Assembly: GCF_000931445.1 (NCBI RefSeq)
Contig: NZ_CP010849.1
Coordinates: forward strand, 1,426,001 to 1,490,000
Origin: Streptomyces cyaneogriseus subsp. noncyanogenus
Lineage (GTDB): Bacteria > Actinomycetota > Actinomycetes > Streptomycetales > Streptomycetaceae
DNA: 64,000 nt
Direction: 5' to 3'
The notes under the pieces are model-generated. The model was not told where the DNA came from. It saw only the letters and a list, made by a program, of their open reading frames with translations, and searched no databases. The stretch's first letter is position 1; the number at the start of each line of letters is the position of its first letter. A program made the position numbers and the translations under genes. This document shows positions 16,519 to 25,386 of this stretch, piece after piece.

Positions 16519-18243
16519 ATGACCACACAGCAGCAGCCATCGGTCGCCGAGGCCATCGGGAGGATGGTCCGGGACCACCCCGACCGCCCGGCCCTGGAGT
16601 CCGCGCGCGGCGTGATCAGCTACCGGGACCTCGGGGAGCGCATCGACAAGTTCACCGCCCAGCTCGACGTGCTCACCGCACCGGGCGAGTTCGTCGGCAT
16701 CGAGGCCGTCCGCACCCCGGGTTCGATCGTCGCCATGGCCGGCGCGCTGCGGGCCGGCCGCCCCTTCGTCTTCCTCGACCCGCGCGACAGCGTCGCGTCG
16801 AACCGGACCAAGGTGACCTCCCTCGGCGTGCGCATGGTCGCCGCCACACCGGACGGCTCCGACGAACCCCAGCTCGTGGTGGCCCGGGAGGAGTGGCGCG
16901 GGGCGGAGGAGCCGAGCGGCATCCCGGCCGGCCTGGACACCGCCGCCGACCAGGGCGGGATCGGCTACGCCATCCACACCTCGGGATCCACCGGCGAACC
17001 CAAGTGCGTGCTCGTACGCGTCGGCCCGCTGGCCCCGATGATCCGCGACCACGTCCGCGTCCTGGAGGTCGGCGCCGACACCCGCACACTGCAGTTCGCC
17101 CGTCTGACCTTCGACGGCTGCATCACCGAGATCCTGTGGACGCTGACCGGGGGCGGCTGCCTGGTCGTGCTCGACGAGACGCAGCTCGGCCCGGGCCCGG
17201 TCCTCGGCGGCACCCTGGAGCGGTACGGCATCACCCACCTGAAGACGACGCCGTTCGCGCTGACCGCGACGGAGCCCACCGAGGCGATGCGCCTGCGGCA
17301 CGTGATCAACGGCGGCGGGGCCTGCCGGCAGGCCGTGGTGCAGAAGTGGTCGGCCAGGGCGGCGTTCCACAACGCCTACGGCACCACCGAGACCACCGTG
17401 TGCAACTTCCTCACCGGGGTCCTGGACCCCGCCGAGTGCACCGAGTCGGTGCCGCTCGGCGACGTGGTGGGCGACTGCGGGTACGAGGTCGTCCCGCTGC
17501 CCGCCGAGACAGGTGACGGGACCACCGCCACGACCGGGCTCCGCGGTGAGCTGGTCATCACCGGCGAGAGCGTCGCGGTCGGCTATCTGACGGCGCGGGG
17601 GCTGCGGCGCTTCGCCGACCGGGACGGCAACCGGGTCTACCGCACCGGGGACATCGTCGAACTGCGGGACGGGCAGCTCCACTTCGTCGAGCGGCTCGAC
17701 CGTCAGCTCAAGGTGCGCGGATACCGCATCGACCCCGGCGAGGTGGAGATCGCGGCCTGCCGCCTGCCGAACGTCGTCGAGGCGGTCGTCACCGCCGAGG
17801 CGCACGAGGAGCAGGAGGCCGGCGCGGACGCGCTGGTCTGCTACTACCAGGGCACGGCCACCGCGCGCGAGGTCCGCGCCCACCTGGAGGGCGTCCTCGA
17901 CACCTACAAGGTCCCGTCGGTGATCCAGCAGATCGAGACGGTGCCCTACACCCGCAACGGCAAGGTCGACCGGGACGCCCTGCGGGCGAGCCGCACCCGC
18001 CCCGCGGCGCCCGCGGCCGCGACACCCGACGAGCAGGTCCTCGCCCTGGTACGGCGGCTGACCGGCGTGGACGACGTCAGCCTCGACGACAACTTCTTCG
18101 ACGTCGGCGGCGACTCGGCCTCCGCGGTGATCCTCGTCAACAAGCTGAAGGAGCTCGGCTGGATGGACGCCGGCGTCCGCGACGTGCTGCGCGCGGACCG
18201 CCTGCGCACCCTCACCGACGAACTGCGCGATCGGAGCGTGTGA
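16519..18243 (+). CDS. Free-standing NRPS adenylation-carrier (A-PCP) didomain
   Basis: A 574-residue didomain that activates an amino or other acid as its adenylate and loads it on its own carrier. Adenylation motifs: A3 TSGSTGEPK (about 153), A5 NAYGTTE (about 284), A7 YRTGD (about 373), A8 RGYRIDPGE (about 400) and A10 NGKVDR (about 479) with the catalytic Lys. The carrier motif FFDVGGDSAS carries the phosphopantetheine Ser533. In the specificity region TFDGCITEIL, the Asp that binds the alpha-amino group is kept, followed by Gly, so an alpha-amino acid is likely; the full code matches none I recall. It ends one base before the asnB-like start, so coupling is likely. Confidence 0.88.
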   Translation: MTTQQQPSVAEAIGRMVRDHPDRPALESARGVISYRDLGERIDKFTAQLDVLTAPGEFVGIEAVRTPGSIVAMAGALRAGRPFVFLDPRDSVASNRTKVTSLGVRMVAATPDGSDEPQLVVAREEWRGAEEPSGIPAGLDTAADQGGIGYAIHTSGSTGEPKCVLVRVGPLAPMIRDHVRVLEVGADTRTLQFARLTFDGCITEILWTLTGGGCLVVLDETQLGPGPVLGGTLERYGITHLKTTPFALTATEPTEAMRLRHVINGGGACRQAVVQKWSARAAFHNAYGTTETTVCNFLTGVLDPAECTESVPLGDVVGDCGYEVVPLPAETGDGTTATTGLRGELVITGESVAVGYLTARGLRRFADRDGNRVYRTGDIVELRDGQLHFVERLDRQLKVRGYRIDPGEVEIAACRLPNVVEAVVTAEAHEEQEAGADALVCYYQGTATAREVRAHLEGVLDTYKVPSVIQQIETVPYTRNGKVDRDALRASRTRPAAPAAATPDEQVLALVRRLTGVDDVSLDDNFFDVGGDSASAVILVNKLKELGWMDAGVRDVLRADRLRTLTDELRDRSV

Positions 18244-18244
18244 G

Positions 18245-20026
18245 ATGTGCGGTGTGTGCGGGACCTACGCCCCGGACGACGGCCGGTTCGACCGCGGCGT
18301 CGTCGCCACGATGCACTCCCGGCTCGTCCACCGCGGCCCCGACGAGACCTACTCGCTCAACACCGACGTGCTGTCGGCCAAGCTCGGCCGCCTCGGCATG
18401 AACGGTCTCGCCGACGGCTGGCAGCCGGCCGAGGACCGCAGCGGGCGGTACGTGGCCCTGACCAACGGCGAGGTGTACAACGCCCGGGAGCTGCACGAGC
18501 ACCTGGGCTCCGCCGGCGGCGCCAACCGGGTCGACGTGGCGGTCGTCCCGGAGCTGGTGGCCCGCTACGGCGTCCAGGGGCTGAGCCGGATCGACGGCCA
18601 GTTCGCCACCGTCGTCCTCGACCGCGCGAAGAACGAGCTGTTCCTGGCCCGCGACCGGTTCGGCATCTGCCCGATGTACTACGCCGTGACCGGCTCCCGG
18701 CTGCACTTCTGCTCCGAGCTCAAGCCGCTGGTCCAGTCGGTGCCGGAAGCCTGGAAGGTCGACCTCGGCGCGGTGGACCAGTACCTGTCCCTGGGCAACA
18801 TCGTCGCGCCGCGCACCCTGGTGCAGGGCGTGCGGGCGGTGCCCCCGGGATGCGCCGTGCGGTTCGGCCCCGGGCTGCGGCCCCGCACCGAGCGCTACTG
18901 GCGCTACGGCGACTTCTCCGCGGCCGGCGACGGCGTCGGTGCCGAGGAGATACGGGAGACCCTGCGGCAGTCGGTGCGGGACCGGCTCCACGCCGACGTG
19001 GAGATCGGCGCCTACCTCAGCGGCGGCTTCGACTCCTCGGCGATCGTCACCGAGGTGTCCGGCCTGCAGTCCACGCCCCTGCGGACCTTCTCCGTGGTCT
19101 TCGACGACCCGGCGCTCGACGAGGGCCGCTTCCAGCGGGAGGTGGCGGCGGCCGTCGGCAGCAAGCACGAGCAGGTGGTGTGCCGCCCGGCCGACATCAG
19201 CGCCCGGTTCGAGGAGATGGTCCGGCACTGCTGCTACCCGCAGCGCGAGACGTACAACGTGGCCGCGATGATGCTGGCGGACACCGTACGGGCCACCGGC
19301 ATCAAGGGGGTCCTGTCCGGCGAGGGCGCCGACGAGCTGTTCTTCGGCTACGACTCCTACGCCTTCGACAGCGCGGCCCGCACCGGGCGCGCGGCCCGCG
19401 CCGAGAACGAACAGGCGTGGGGGCGGGCCGACTTCGGCTGGGAGGTCGACTGGCGCAGGCTGGAACAGCGGCGCACCGCCTACCTCACCCCCGAGGTGCG
19501 GGAGGCACTGGCCGGCCGGGAGTTCTGGCGGACCCGGCTGATCCCGTTCTCCGACGAGGAGGTCGCGTCGCTGTCGCGGATGCAGTTGCGCTCGGTGGCC
19601 GACGTGTACGTCCAGCTCTCCGGCCATCTGCTCGGCGACCACGGCGACTCGATGCTCATGGGCAGCTCGGTCGAGGGCCGCTACCCGTTCCTCGGCAACG
19701 CGGTCGTCGCGCTGGCCCAGCGCGTCGGCGACGAGCGCAAGATGGTCGACTTCGAGGGCAAGTCCTGCTTGAAGACGGCGTACGACGGGGTGGTCCCGGA
19801 CTCCGTGCTGCGCCGGGGCAAGCACGGCTTCACCGCCTACGACCTGCGCGCGGTCACGGACGCGCGCACCTGGGACCGCTGGCGCGACCTGGTCGAGGCG
19901 AGCGGGCTGTTCCCCGCCGGGTGCCTGGACACCGACCCCCGGTCCCGGGCCGCCGACAAGTGGGACTTCCGGCTCAGCGCCATCAGCATCGCCCTGGTGA
20001 TGGACGAACTCGGGCTGGAGCTGTGA
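18245..20026 (+). CDS. AsnB-type glutamine-dependent amidotransferase
   Basis: A 593-residue asparagine-synthetase family enzyme. Cys2 at the mature N-terminus (MCGVCGTY) is the glutaminase nucleophile, and HRGPDE is present. The synthetase domain has the PP-loop SGGFDSS at about residues 259-265 and the GEGADELFFGY motif. It transfers glutamine-derived ammonia to an adenylated carboxylate. Position between an A-PCP protein and a thioesterase suggests a pathway intermediate, possibly carrier-bound, rather than free aspartate. The ATG follows the previous stop by one base, and its own stop overlaps the thioesterase start. Confidence 0.88.
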   Translation: MCGVCGTYAPDDGRFDRGVVATMHSRLVHRGPDETYSLNTDVLSAKLGRLGMNGLADGWQPAEDRSGRYVALTNGEVYNARELHEHLGSAGGANRVDVAVVPELVARYGVQGLSRIDGQFATVVLDRAKNELFLARDRFGICPMYYAVTGSRLHFCSELKPLVQSVPEAWKVDLGAVDQYLSLGNIVAPRTLVQGVRAVPPGCAVRFGPGLRPRTERYWRYGDFSAAGDGVGAEEIRETLRQSVRDRLHADVEIGAYLSGGFDSSAIVTEVSGLQSTPLRTFSVVFDDPALDEGRFQREVAAAVGSKHEQVVCRPADISARFEEMVRHCCYPQRETYNVAAMMLADTVRATGIKGVLSGEGADELFFGYDSYAFDSAARTGRAARAENEQAWGRADFGWEVDWRRLEQRRTAYLTPEVREALAGREFWRTRLIPFSDEEVASLSRMQLRSVADVYVQLSGHLLGDHGDSMLMGSSVEGRYPFLGNAVVALAQRVGDERKMVDFEGKSCLKTAYDGVVPDSVLRRGKHGFTAYDLRAVTDARTWDRWRDLVEASGLFPAGCLDTDPRSRAADKWDFRLSAISIALVMDELGLEL

Positions 20027-20718
20027 TGGCCGGCCCCGACGTGGTGGTCTTCCCCGGCGCCGGGTCGTTCGGCGGCGAGTTCAAGGAGCTGCTCGCCGCG
20101 CTGGACCCGGCGGCCTGGGTGGTGCGCTACCCGGGCCGGTACGGCAAGGACTTCGGCACACCCGCCGCATCGTTCGAGGACGCCGTGGCCGCCTGCGCCG
20201 ACCAGGTGCTGCGCCGGGCGTCGGCCGCTCCCCTGCTCGTCGGCCACAGCTTCGGGGCGTACGTGGCGTACGCCGCGGCCGCGCGCCTGGCGGAGCAGGA
20301 CCACGCGGTGGCCGGCCTGGTCGCCCTCGGGGCCACGGCGCCCCACCTGGTCACGGTGGACGAGGCCGCCCTGCGCGGTCTGCCGGAGACCGCGGCCTAT
20401 CTGGAGAGCATCGACCCCCGCCTGCTCCCGGACGACGGCTCCGACGGGTGGCGGGAGGTCGTGGTGGAGGCCGCGCGCGGTGATCTGCTGCTGCTGAAGG
20501 AGTTCACGGCCGCGCCGCACCGGAAGGTGGGCTGCCCGGTGGCGGTGGCGTACGGCGCCTCGGATCCGCTCGTGACCGGCGCCGGGGCGGCGGCGTGGGC
20601 GGAGGCCACCGGCGGCGACTGCACCTGGCGGGTCTTCCCCGGCGGCCACAGCGACCTGCTGAGCTCCCCCAGGACCACCGCCTGGCTGCGGGAGGTGAGG
20701 CGGCGGGCGGCCGAGTGA
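20026..20718 (+). CDS. Type II thioesterase (alpha/beta hydrolase)
   Basis: A 230-residue alpha/beta hydrolase of the GrsT/RifR type. The nucleophile elbow GHSFGA contains Ser75; the Asp is in GASDPL and the His in PGGHSDLL. Such enzymes hydrolyse acyl groups from carrier proteins, for editing or for release. As this island has only one visible carrier (the A-PCP protein), a release role is plausible. The ATG overlaps the amidotransferase stop by one base. Confidence 0.88.
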   Translation: MAGPDVVVFPGAGSFGGEFKELLAALDPAAWVVRYPGRYGKDFGTPAASFEDAVAACADQVLRRASAAPLLVGHSFGAYVAYAAAARLAEQDHAVAGLVALGATAPHLVTVDEAALRGLPETAAYLESIDPRLLPDDGSDGWREVVVEAARGDLLLLKEFTAAPHRKVGCPVAVAYGASDPLVTGAGAAAWAEATGGDCTWRVFPGGHSDLLSSPRTTAWLREVRRRAAE

Positions 20719-20913
20719 CGAGGGCCCGTGGTCCCCGGGCCACCGGCGCGCGAAGGCGGCGCGGACCGGTGCCCGGGGGCCGTGCGGCGGGGCGGGACGG
20801 CACCACCGGCCGGGGCGGTCAGGGTGTGGCCGGGCCCTCTTGTCCGGGTGTCGCGGCGACGGGGAGTGTCGGGCACCGCATCCGACCGTTCCCACGGGCA
20901 GAGGACGACGCAC

Positions 20914-22140
20914 ATGCTTCCCACCGTCAGCCACTCCGTCACCCATGACCACGACCACGACCACGACGCCGTGATCGCCGAGCTCGGCTCGGAGGTGTTC
21001 GCGTCGCTCCGCAGGGCCGACCAGCGCAGAACCGCCAAGGAGTACCTGCGCGGCATGCTGAGCGTCAGCGGCCGCAAGAACGCCCGCAACCTCGCCACCT
21101 CCGTCGGGAACCGGGCGGCGGAGCAGAGGTTCCATCACTTCATCGCCGACTCCTGCTGGGACTGGCGACCCGTGCGCGAGGCGCTGACCGGCTTCCTCGA
21201 ACGCATCGCGCCTCCCCGGGCCTGGGTGGTGCGCCCGCTCGTCCTGACCAAGACCGGGGACTGCTCGGTCGGCGTGGAGCGCAGGTACGTGCCGGAGGCG
21301 AGGCAGACCCTGAACGCGCAGTTCGGATGGGGGCTGTGGCAGGTGGCCGACGGATTCGAGGTACCGGTGAACTGGTACCTGGACCTGCCGGACGGCTGGC
21401 TGAGCGACCCGGTCCGCCGGGAGCGTTCGCGCATACCCGACGGCTACGTGCCCCCCGCGTCGGCCGAGGGCGCGGCGGTGGGCCTGGTGAGCCAGACCCT
21501 GGGACGGCTCCCCTCACGGCTGCGCCCGGTGCTCTCGGACGCCCGCCACGCCGCGCTGCCGGCCCTGGTGCGCGGGTTCCGCGCGGCACGGGTCCCCGTG
21601 CTGCTGCGGATCGGCCCCTCCGTGCCGGTGCTGCTCGCCGACCGGGCGCTGCGGGGCTTCAGCCACCGTCCGGTGCCGGCCGGCAAGCTGCTGTCCACGG
21701 CGGGGTGCCGGGTCAGGACGGTGCCGCGTCCCGGCGGGCGGGGCTCGGTGGCCGCGCTGCGGGTGCGGCTGCCCGGTCTCGTCGACACCGCCACCACCAC
21801 CGCCGCCGCCTGCGGTCCGCAGGGGGGACGGGGTGCGCTGACCCTGGTCGGTGTGTGGTCCGGCACCGGTCCCTCGCCGGAACATCTGTGGCTCACCGAC
21901 ACGGCGGTTCCGGCGCACGCGCTGCTGGAGGCGAGCGAGCTGCCCGAGCCGCACGCCGCCGCGATGGCGCGGGCCGCCGAGGCGGGGTTGCGGGACTACG
22001 GCGGCCGCTCCTTCCAGGGGTGGCACCGGCACATGACGATGGTGTCGGTGGCCCTGGCCGCCCGTGCCGTGGCCGCCGGCCCCGGCGAACGGGCCGTCCC
22101 GGCCCCCGCGTGCGGCGGGGACCGGCTGATGGCCGCCTGA
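20914..22140 (+). CDS. IS701-transposase-derived protein lacking catalytic residues
   Basis: A 408-residue protein clearly related to IS701 transposases: VFASLRRADQRRTAKEYLRG matches VFASLPRRDQRRWGECYLRG of the copy at 8353-9588, and GGRSFQGWHRH matches EGRTWRGWHHH. The first catalytic Asp is replaced (WVVRPLVL for WVVDDVSF), and the RWRIEHDY segment carrying the catalytic Glu is missing; only the second Asp (VLSDARHA) remains. No terminal repeats or target duplications are seen. It keeps an open full-length frame with a GAGGA ribosome site and the operon's orientation. Probably a domesticated, non-transposing DNA-binding protein. The N-terminus has an alternating His/Asp run (HDHDHDHD). Confidence 0.75.
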   Translation: MLPTVSHSVTHDHDHDHDAVIAELGSEVFASLRRADQRRTAKEYLRGMLSVSGRKNARNLATSVGNRAAEQRFHHFIADSCWDWRPVREALTGFLERIAPPRAWVVRPLVLTKTGDCSVGVERRYVPEARQTLNAQFGWGLWQVADGFEVPVNWYLDLPDGWLSDPVRRERSRIPDGYVPPASAEGAAVGLVSQTLGRLPSRLRPVLSDARHAALPALVRGFRAARVPVLLRIGPSVPVLLADRALRGFSHRPVPAGKLLSTAGCRVRTVPRPGGRGSVAALRVRLPGLVDTATTTAAACGPQGGRGALTLVGVWSGTGPSPEHLWLTDTAVPAHALLEASELPEPHAAAMARAAEAGLRDYGGRSFQGWHRHMTMVSVALAARAVAAGPGERAVPAPACGGDRLMAA

Positions 22141-22212
22141 GGGCGCGGCGGCGGGGGCCGCACCGTCCCAGGAGGGGACCGCCCGACGGCGCACGAGAGG
22201 CTCCCCTCTCCG

Positions 22213-24162
22213 TCAGGCGGCGTCCGAGGTGCCCGAGGACACCGGCGGGCCCGCGCTCTGGAGCGACTGGCGGAGCCGGTGCAGCCGCAGCGCGAGCTGG
22301 ATCTCCAGGCTCCGGGCCGGCTCCTGCCAGCCCGCGCCGAGCAGATCGGTCACCCGCTCCAGCCGCCGGGAGACGGTGTTGGGGTGGATGAACAACTGCT
22401 CGGCGGCGCGGGTGGGGCTGCCGCCCGACAGGAAGTAGGAGTCCAGGGTGACGACGAGGTCGGCCGAGCGCTGGGCGTCGAAGTCCAGCACCGGCCCGAT
22501 GGTGTGCCGGACGAAGCCGTCGACGTCCCGTTCGTCGGTGAGCAGCATGGTCAGCGAGCCCAGGTCCTCGGCGGACGCCACACAGCTCGAGGCGCCGAGG
22601 GTGGCGAGCGCGTCCAGGGCCCGCGTGGCCCGCCGGTACGCCGGGGCCACCGCCTCGGGGTCGGTGACCGGGCCGTCGGCACCCACCGTCACCGGGCAGC
22701 CCGCGGTCGCCGCCCGGGCGGTGGTCGCCTGGCCCGCCGCCACCGCGTCGTCGCCGGGCAGCAGCAGGACCACATGGTCGTCGTGGCACACCTGAAGCCC
22801 CTGGCGGTCCTGGGCGTACGCCCGGGCCCAGGCCCGTACCCGGTCGGTCAGCCCGTCCGCGGGCCGGGCCGCGAGCACCACGTACGGCTCGCTCAGGTCG
22901 AGTCCGAGGGTGCGGGCCTGGCCGCGCGCCCGATTCGCCGACCCGGGGCCGGGAGTGAGGAGGGCTTCCAGCAGCTCCTCGCGGGCCGCCGGGTCGTGCG
23001 GGCCGCCCCGGCGCCGCATCACCAGCGCGAGGACGCGGGCGCAGGCGTACATCAGCCGGCTCCCCTCCTCGTCCAGGGGGGTGGCGCGGTGCAGCACGAG
23101 CTGCCCGAGCTGGGTGCGGTCGGCGAAGACCGGAGCCACCCAGTGGTCCGCCCCGCACGCGAGCACCCACCGGTCGGCGTGCGCCTCCAGCGACACCGCG
23201 CGCAGCGCGGCCGGATCCGCGGGCATCTGCGGCGGGCGGCCGGCGCTGCCCCAGGTGTTGCCGTCGGTGTCCTCCAGCAGCACCCACCCGTCGAGCAGCT
23301 CGGCGACCGCGGTGAGCAGGTGCCGCGGCCCCGCGCCGTCGGCCACCTGGTCGAGCAGCGCCGCGTGCGCGCGGGCCAGCCGCTGGACGGCCCGCAGCTC
23401 CCGCTCCACGGCGCGGGCGTCCCGCGCGGTGTCCTGGGCCCGGGCCTTGACGCCCTCCACCCACTTCATGGCCTCCAGCGCGGCCGCCGCCATCTCCCCG
23501 AGCATGCCCATCTGGGCCACCTCGTCGGGCGTGAAGTGGCGCACGGCGCGATGACCCGCGTAGAGCGCGCCGAGCTGGGTGCCGTTGCTGTGCAGGGGGA
23601 CGGCGATCAGGGCCCGCAGCCCTTCCGCCCGTACGGTGCTGTCGATCTGCGGGGAGTGCTTGAAGGTGGTGTCCTTCAGGTAGTCCGAGGTCCAGTTGGG
23701 GGCGCCGGTCGAGGCGGCGGCGTTGCCGAGCCCCCCGTTGGGCGGCACGGTGAAGCCGGGCGTGAGGGCGGAGCAGTGGCCGTCCACGGCCTGCACGGTG
23801 CTGGCACCGGTGGCCGGGTCGTACAGGCTGATGTAGGCCATGTCGAGACTGCACAGCGTGCGGGCGCGGCGGCAGGTCAGCCGGAGGAGTTCACCGAAGT
23901 CGTGCGGGTGGATTAACTCGCGTGCCACGTCCAGCAGCGCGGCGTGACGCATGTCCCGCTCCTGCCGCCGGTCGTAGTTGGCCTGGACTTCCAGGGCGAG
24001 CCGGCGGACCTGCTCGAGCTCGGCCAGCGTCCGGTCGTCGGCGCCCGACCGCCGGGCGGCGTCCACCGGCTCGTCGAACCGGGAGGGATGGGCTTCGGCG
24101 GCCAGCAGCCGCAGGTACCCGAGAGCGCCGTCGAACAGTTCCCGTATCCGTTCCTCACTCAC
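22213..24162 (-). CDS. GAF-PucR type transcriptional regulator with TTA codon
   Basis: A 649-residue regulator. A GAF-like sensor domain spans about residues 75-225 (DMAYISLYDPATG and ALIAVPLHSNGTQLGALYAG). A poorly conserved middle region leads to a C-terminal PucR-type helix-turn-helix (SPTRAAEQLFIHPNTVSRRL, about 590-610). Leu83 is encoded by TTA at 23914-23916, so translation should depend on the bldA tRNA that couples secondary metabolism to development. GTG 24162 (MSEERIRELFDG) is preferred; upstream starts at 24195/24198 exist. It converges with the transposase-like gene and is divergent from the methyltransferase. It is the best candidate for the island's pathway-specific regulator. 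Confidence 0.85.
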   Translation of the reverse strand: MSEERIRELFDGALGYLRLLAAEAHPSRFDEPVDAARRSGADDRTLAELEQVRRLALEVQANYDRRQERDMRHAALLDVARELIHPHDFGELLRLTCRRARTLCSLDMAYISLYDPATGASTVQAVDGHCSALTPGFTVPPNGGLGNAAASTGAPNWTSDYLKDTTFKHSPQIDSTVRAEGLRALIAVPLHSNGTQLGALYAGHRAVRHFTPDEVAQMGMLGEMAAAALEAMKWVEGVKARAQDTARDARAVERELRAVQRLARAHAALLDQVADGAGPRHLLTAVAELLDGWVLLEDTDGNTWGSAGRPPQMPADPAALRAVSLEAHADRWVLACGADHWVAPVFADRTQLGQLVLHRATPLDEEGSRLMYACARVLALVMRRRGGPHDPAAREELLEALLTPGPGSANRARGQARTLGLDLSEPYVVLAARPADGLTDRVRAWARAYAQDRQGLQVCHDDHVVLLLPGDDAVAAGQATTARAATAGCPVTVGADGPVTDPEAVAPAYRRATRALDALATLGASSCVASAEDLGSLTMLLTDERDVDGFVRHTIGPVLDFDAQRSADLVVTLDSYFLSGGSPTRAAEQLFIHPNTVSRRLERVTDLLGAGWQEPARSLEIQLALRLHRLRQSLQSAGPPVSSGTSDAA

Positions 24163-24428
24163 GGTCCCCCACCCACTCCTCCCTGGGCTGACCATCACGT
24201 CCGACGGCTGATGTTAGAGGCCGGGGCTGTGGCTGGAACACCGCGTCCCAACTGGCGGAACGCGAAAAGGGGAAGAAGTCCGCACGGTGTGATCGGACCA
24301 CCGTCGAAGCGCCCGAAGAGGTGGCCGGACCGCCTCGACTCGGAGTGCGCGCCTCCTCCAGGGTGATGCCTCGGCGCCGCGGTGCCCCAGTTCCGTCCCT
24401 CCGTCCGCTCTCTCCAGCCGAGGTTCTT

Positions 24429-25166
24429 GTGCAGCAGGTACAGCAGGCAGAAAAGACCGACCAGGTACGCAGCTACGAGCGCTCCCTCGCCAGGAGCGCT
24501 CAGTCCCGCACCCGCGCGGACCGCCCCCGGGTCTTCACCATGGAGGGGCGCGCGTGGGACCTGCTGGACGGGGTGTTCGCCCCCGTCCACTCGCCCTCCA
24601 CCCGGCTCGGGCTGGAGTTCCTCGGCCTGACCGCCGACACGGCGCCGGCCGGGACCGCGCGCGGCAGTTTCCTGGAGGTCGGCTGCGGCACGGGGCTGAT
24701 CGCCGTCTGCGCCGCGCTCCACGGCCACGAGCGGGTGGTCGCCGCCGACATCAACACCGCGGCGGTGCGGAACGCGGAGCTGAACATCGCCCGCCACGGC
24801 GTCGCCGACCGGGTGCGCGCCGTGCACAGTGACCTGTTCTCCGCGCTGCCGGCCGGCGAGCGGTTCGACACGGTGTTCTGGAGCTCCAACTACGTCCTCG
24901 CCCCGGCCGGGTACCGCTACCGCCACGACCACGAGCGCGCCTATGTGGACCCGGGATACGGCACCCACCGCCGGTTCCTGGCGGAGGTGCTCGACCGGAC
25001 CGCCCCCGGGGGCCGGGCGCTGCTGCACTTCAGCAGCCGCGGTGACATGGGCCTGCTGCGGCACCTCGCGGAGGAGACCGGCACGAAGCTGGTGGAGCTG
25101 GCCGCGACCGTGATCGTGGAGGGCGACGATCCGGTGTCGCACTATCTGCTCCGGATCACCCGCTAG
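24429..25166 (+). CDS. Class I SAM-dependent methyltransferase
   Basis: A 245-residue Rossmann-fold methyltransferase resembling the PrmC/HemK group. Motif I FLEVGCGTG is at residues 81-89, the acidic motif II is VAADIN, and the motif IV position reads WSSNYVLAP instead of the NPPY of true glutamine or adenine N-methyltransferases. The substrate is therefore probably different, perhaps the small molecule of the island. The GTG start at 24429 follows CCGAGG by five bases; longer in-frame starts exist. It is divergent from the PucR regulator gene. Confidence 0.75.
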   Translation: MQQVQQAEKTDQVRSYERSLARSAQSRTRADRPRVFTMEGRAWDLLDGVFAPVHSPSTRLGLEFLGLTADTAPAGTARGSFLEVGCGTGLIAVCAALHGHERVVAADINTAAVRNAELNIARHGVADRVRAVHSDLFSALPAGERFDTVFWSSNYVLAPAGYRYRHDHERAYVDPGYGTHRRFLAEVLDRTAPGGRALLHFSSRGDMGLLRHLAEETGTKLVELAATVIVEGDDPVSHYLLRITR

Positions 25167-25283
25167 CGGGTCCTCGCCGGGTGGGGCGGGTGCGGGTCGG
25201 CGGCCCGGTGAGCGCACGCGGCCCGCTCCCCCGCCGACCCGCCCCCTTTCTCCCCGCCGCACGAGGTGCCGTCGGACACCGAC

Positions 25284-25317
25284 TTGACGTATCTCACGGC
25301 GAGTTGACGATCCCTCA
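25284..25317 (+). promoter_or_regulatory. Direct repeats upstream of the PhzE-like gene
   Basis: TTGACGTATCTCA (25284) and TTGACGATCCCTCA (25304) are spaced 20 bp apart in a region just upstream of the PhzE-like gene. They could be a regulator site, or one may be a -35 hexamer. No good -10 element follows at the right distance. Confidence 0.3.
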
Positions 25318-25386
25318 GCTCCCGAATCGCCCTCCCCGGGCCGCCCGGGCATACTCGGCGATGTCAGCGGAACGGGAGGAGGGTGC

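Noticed and set aside
25284..25317. SARP-type heptamer repeats
   Set aside because: The repeat spacing is 20 bp rather than 11 or 22, and the TCGAG-type core is missing.
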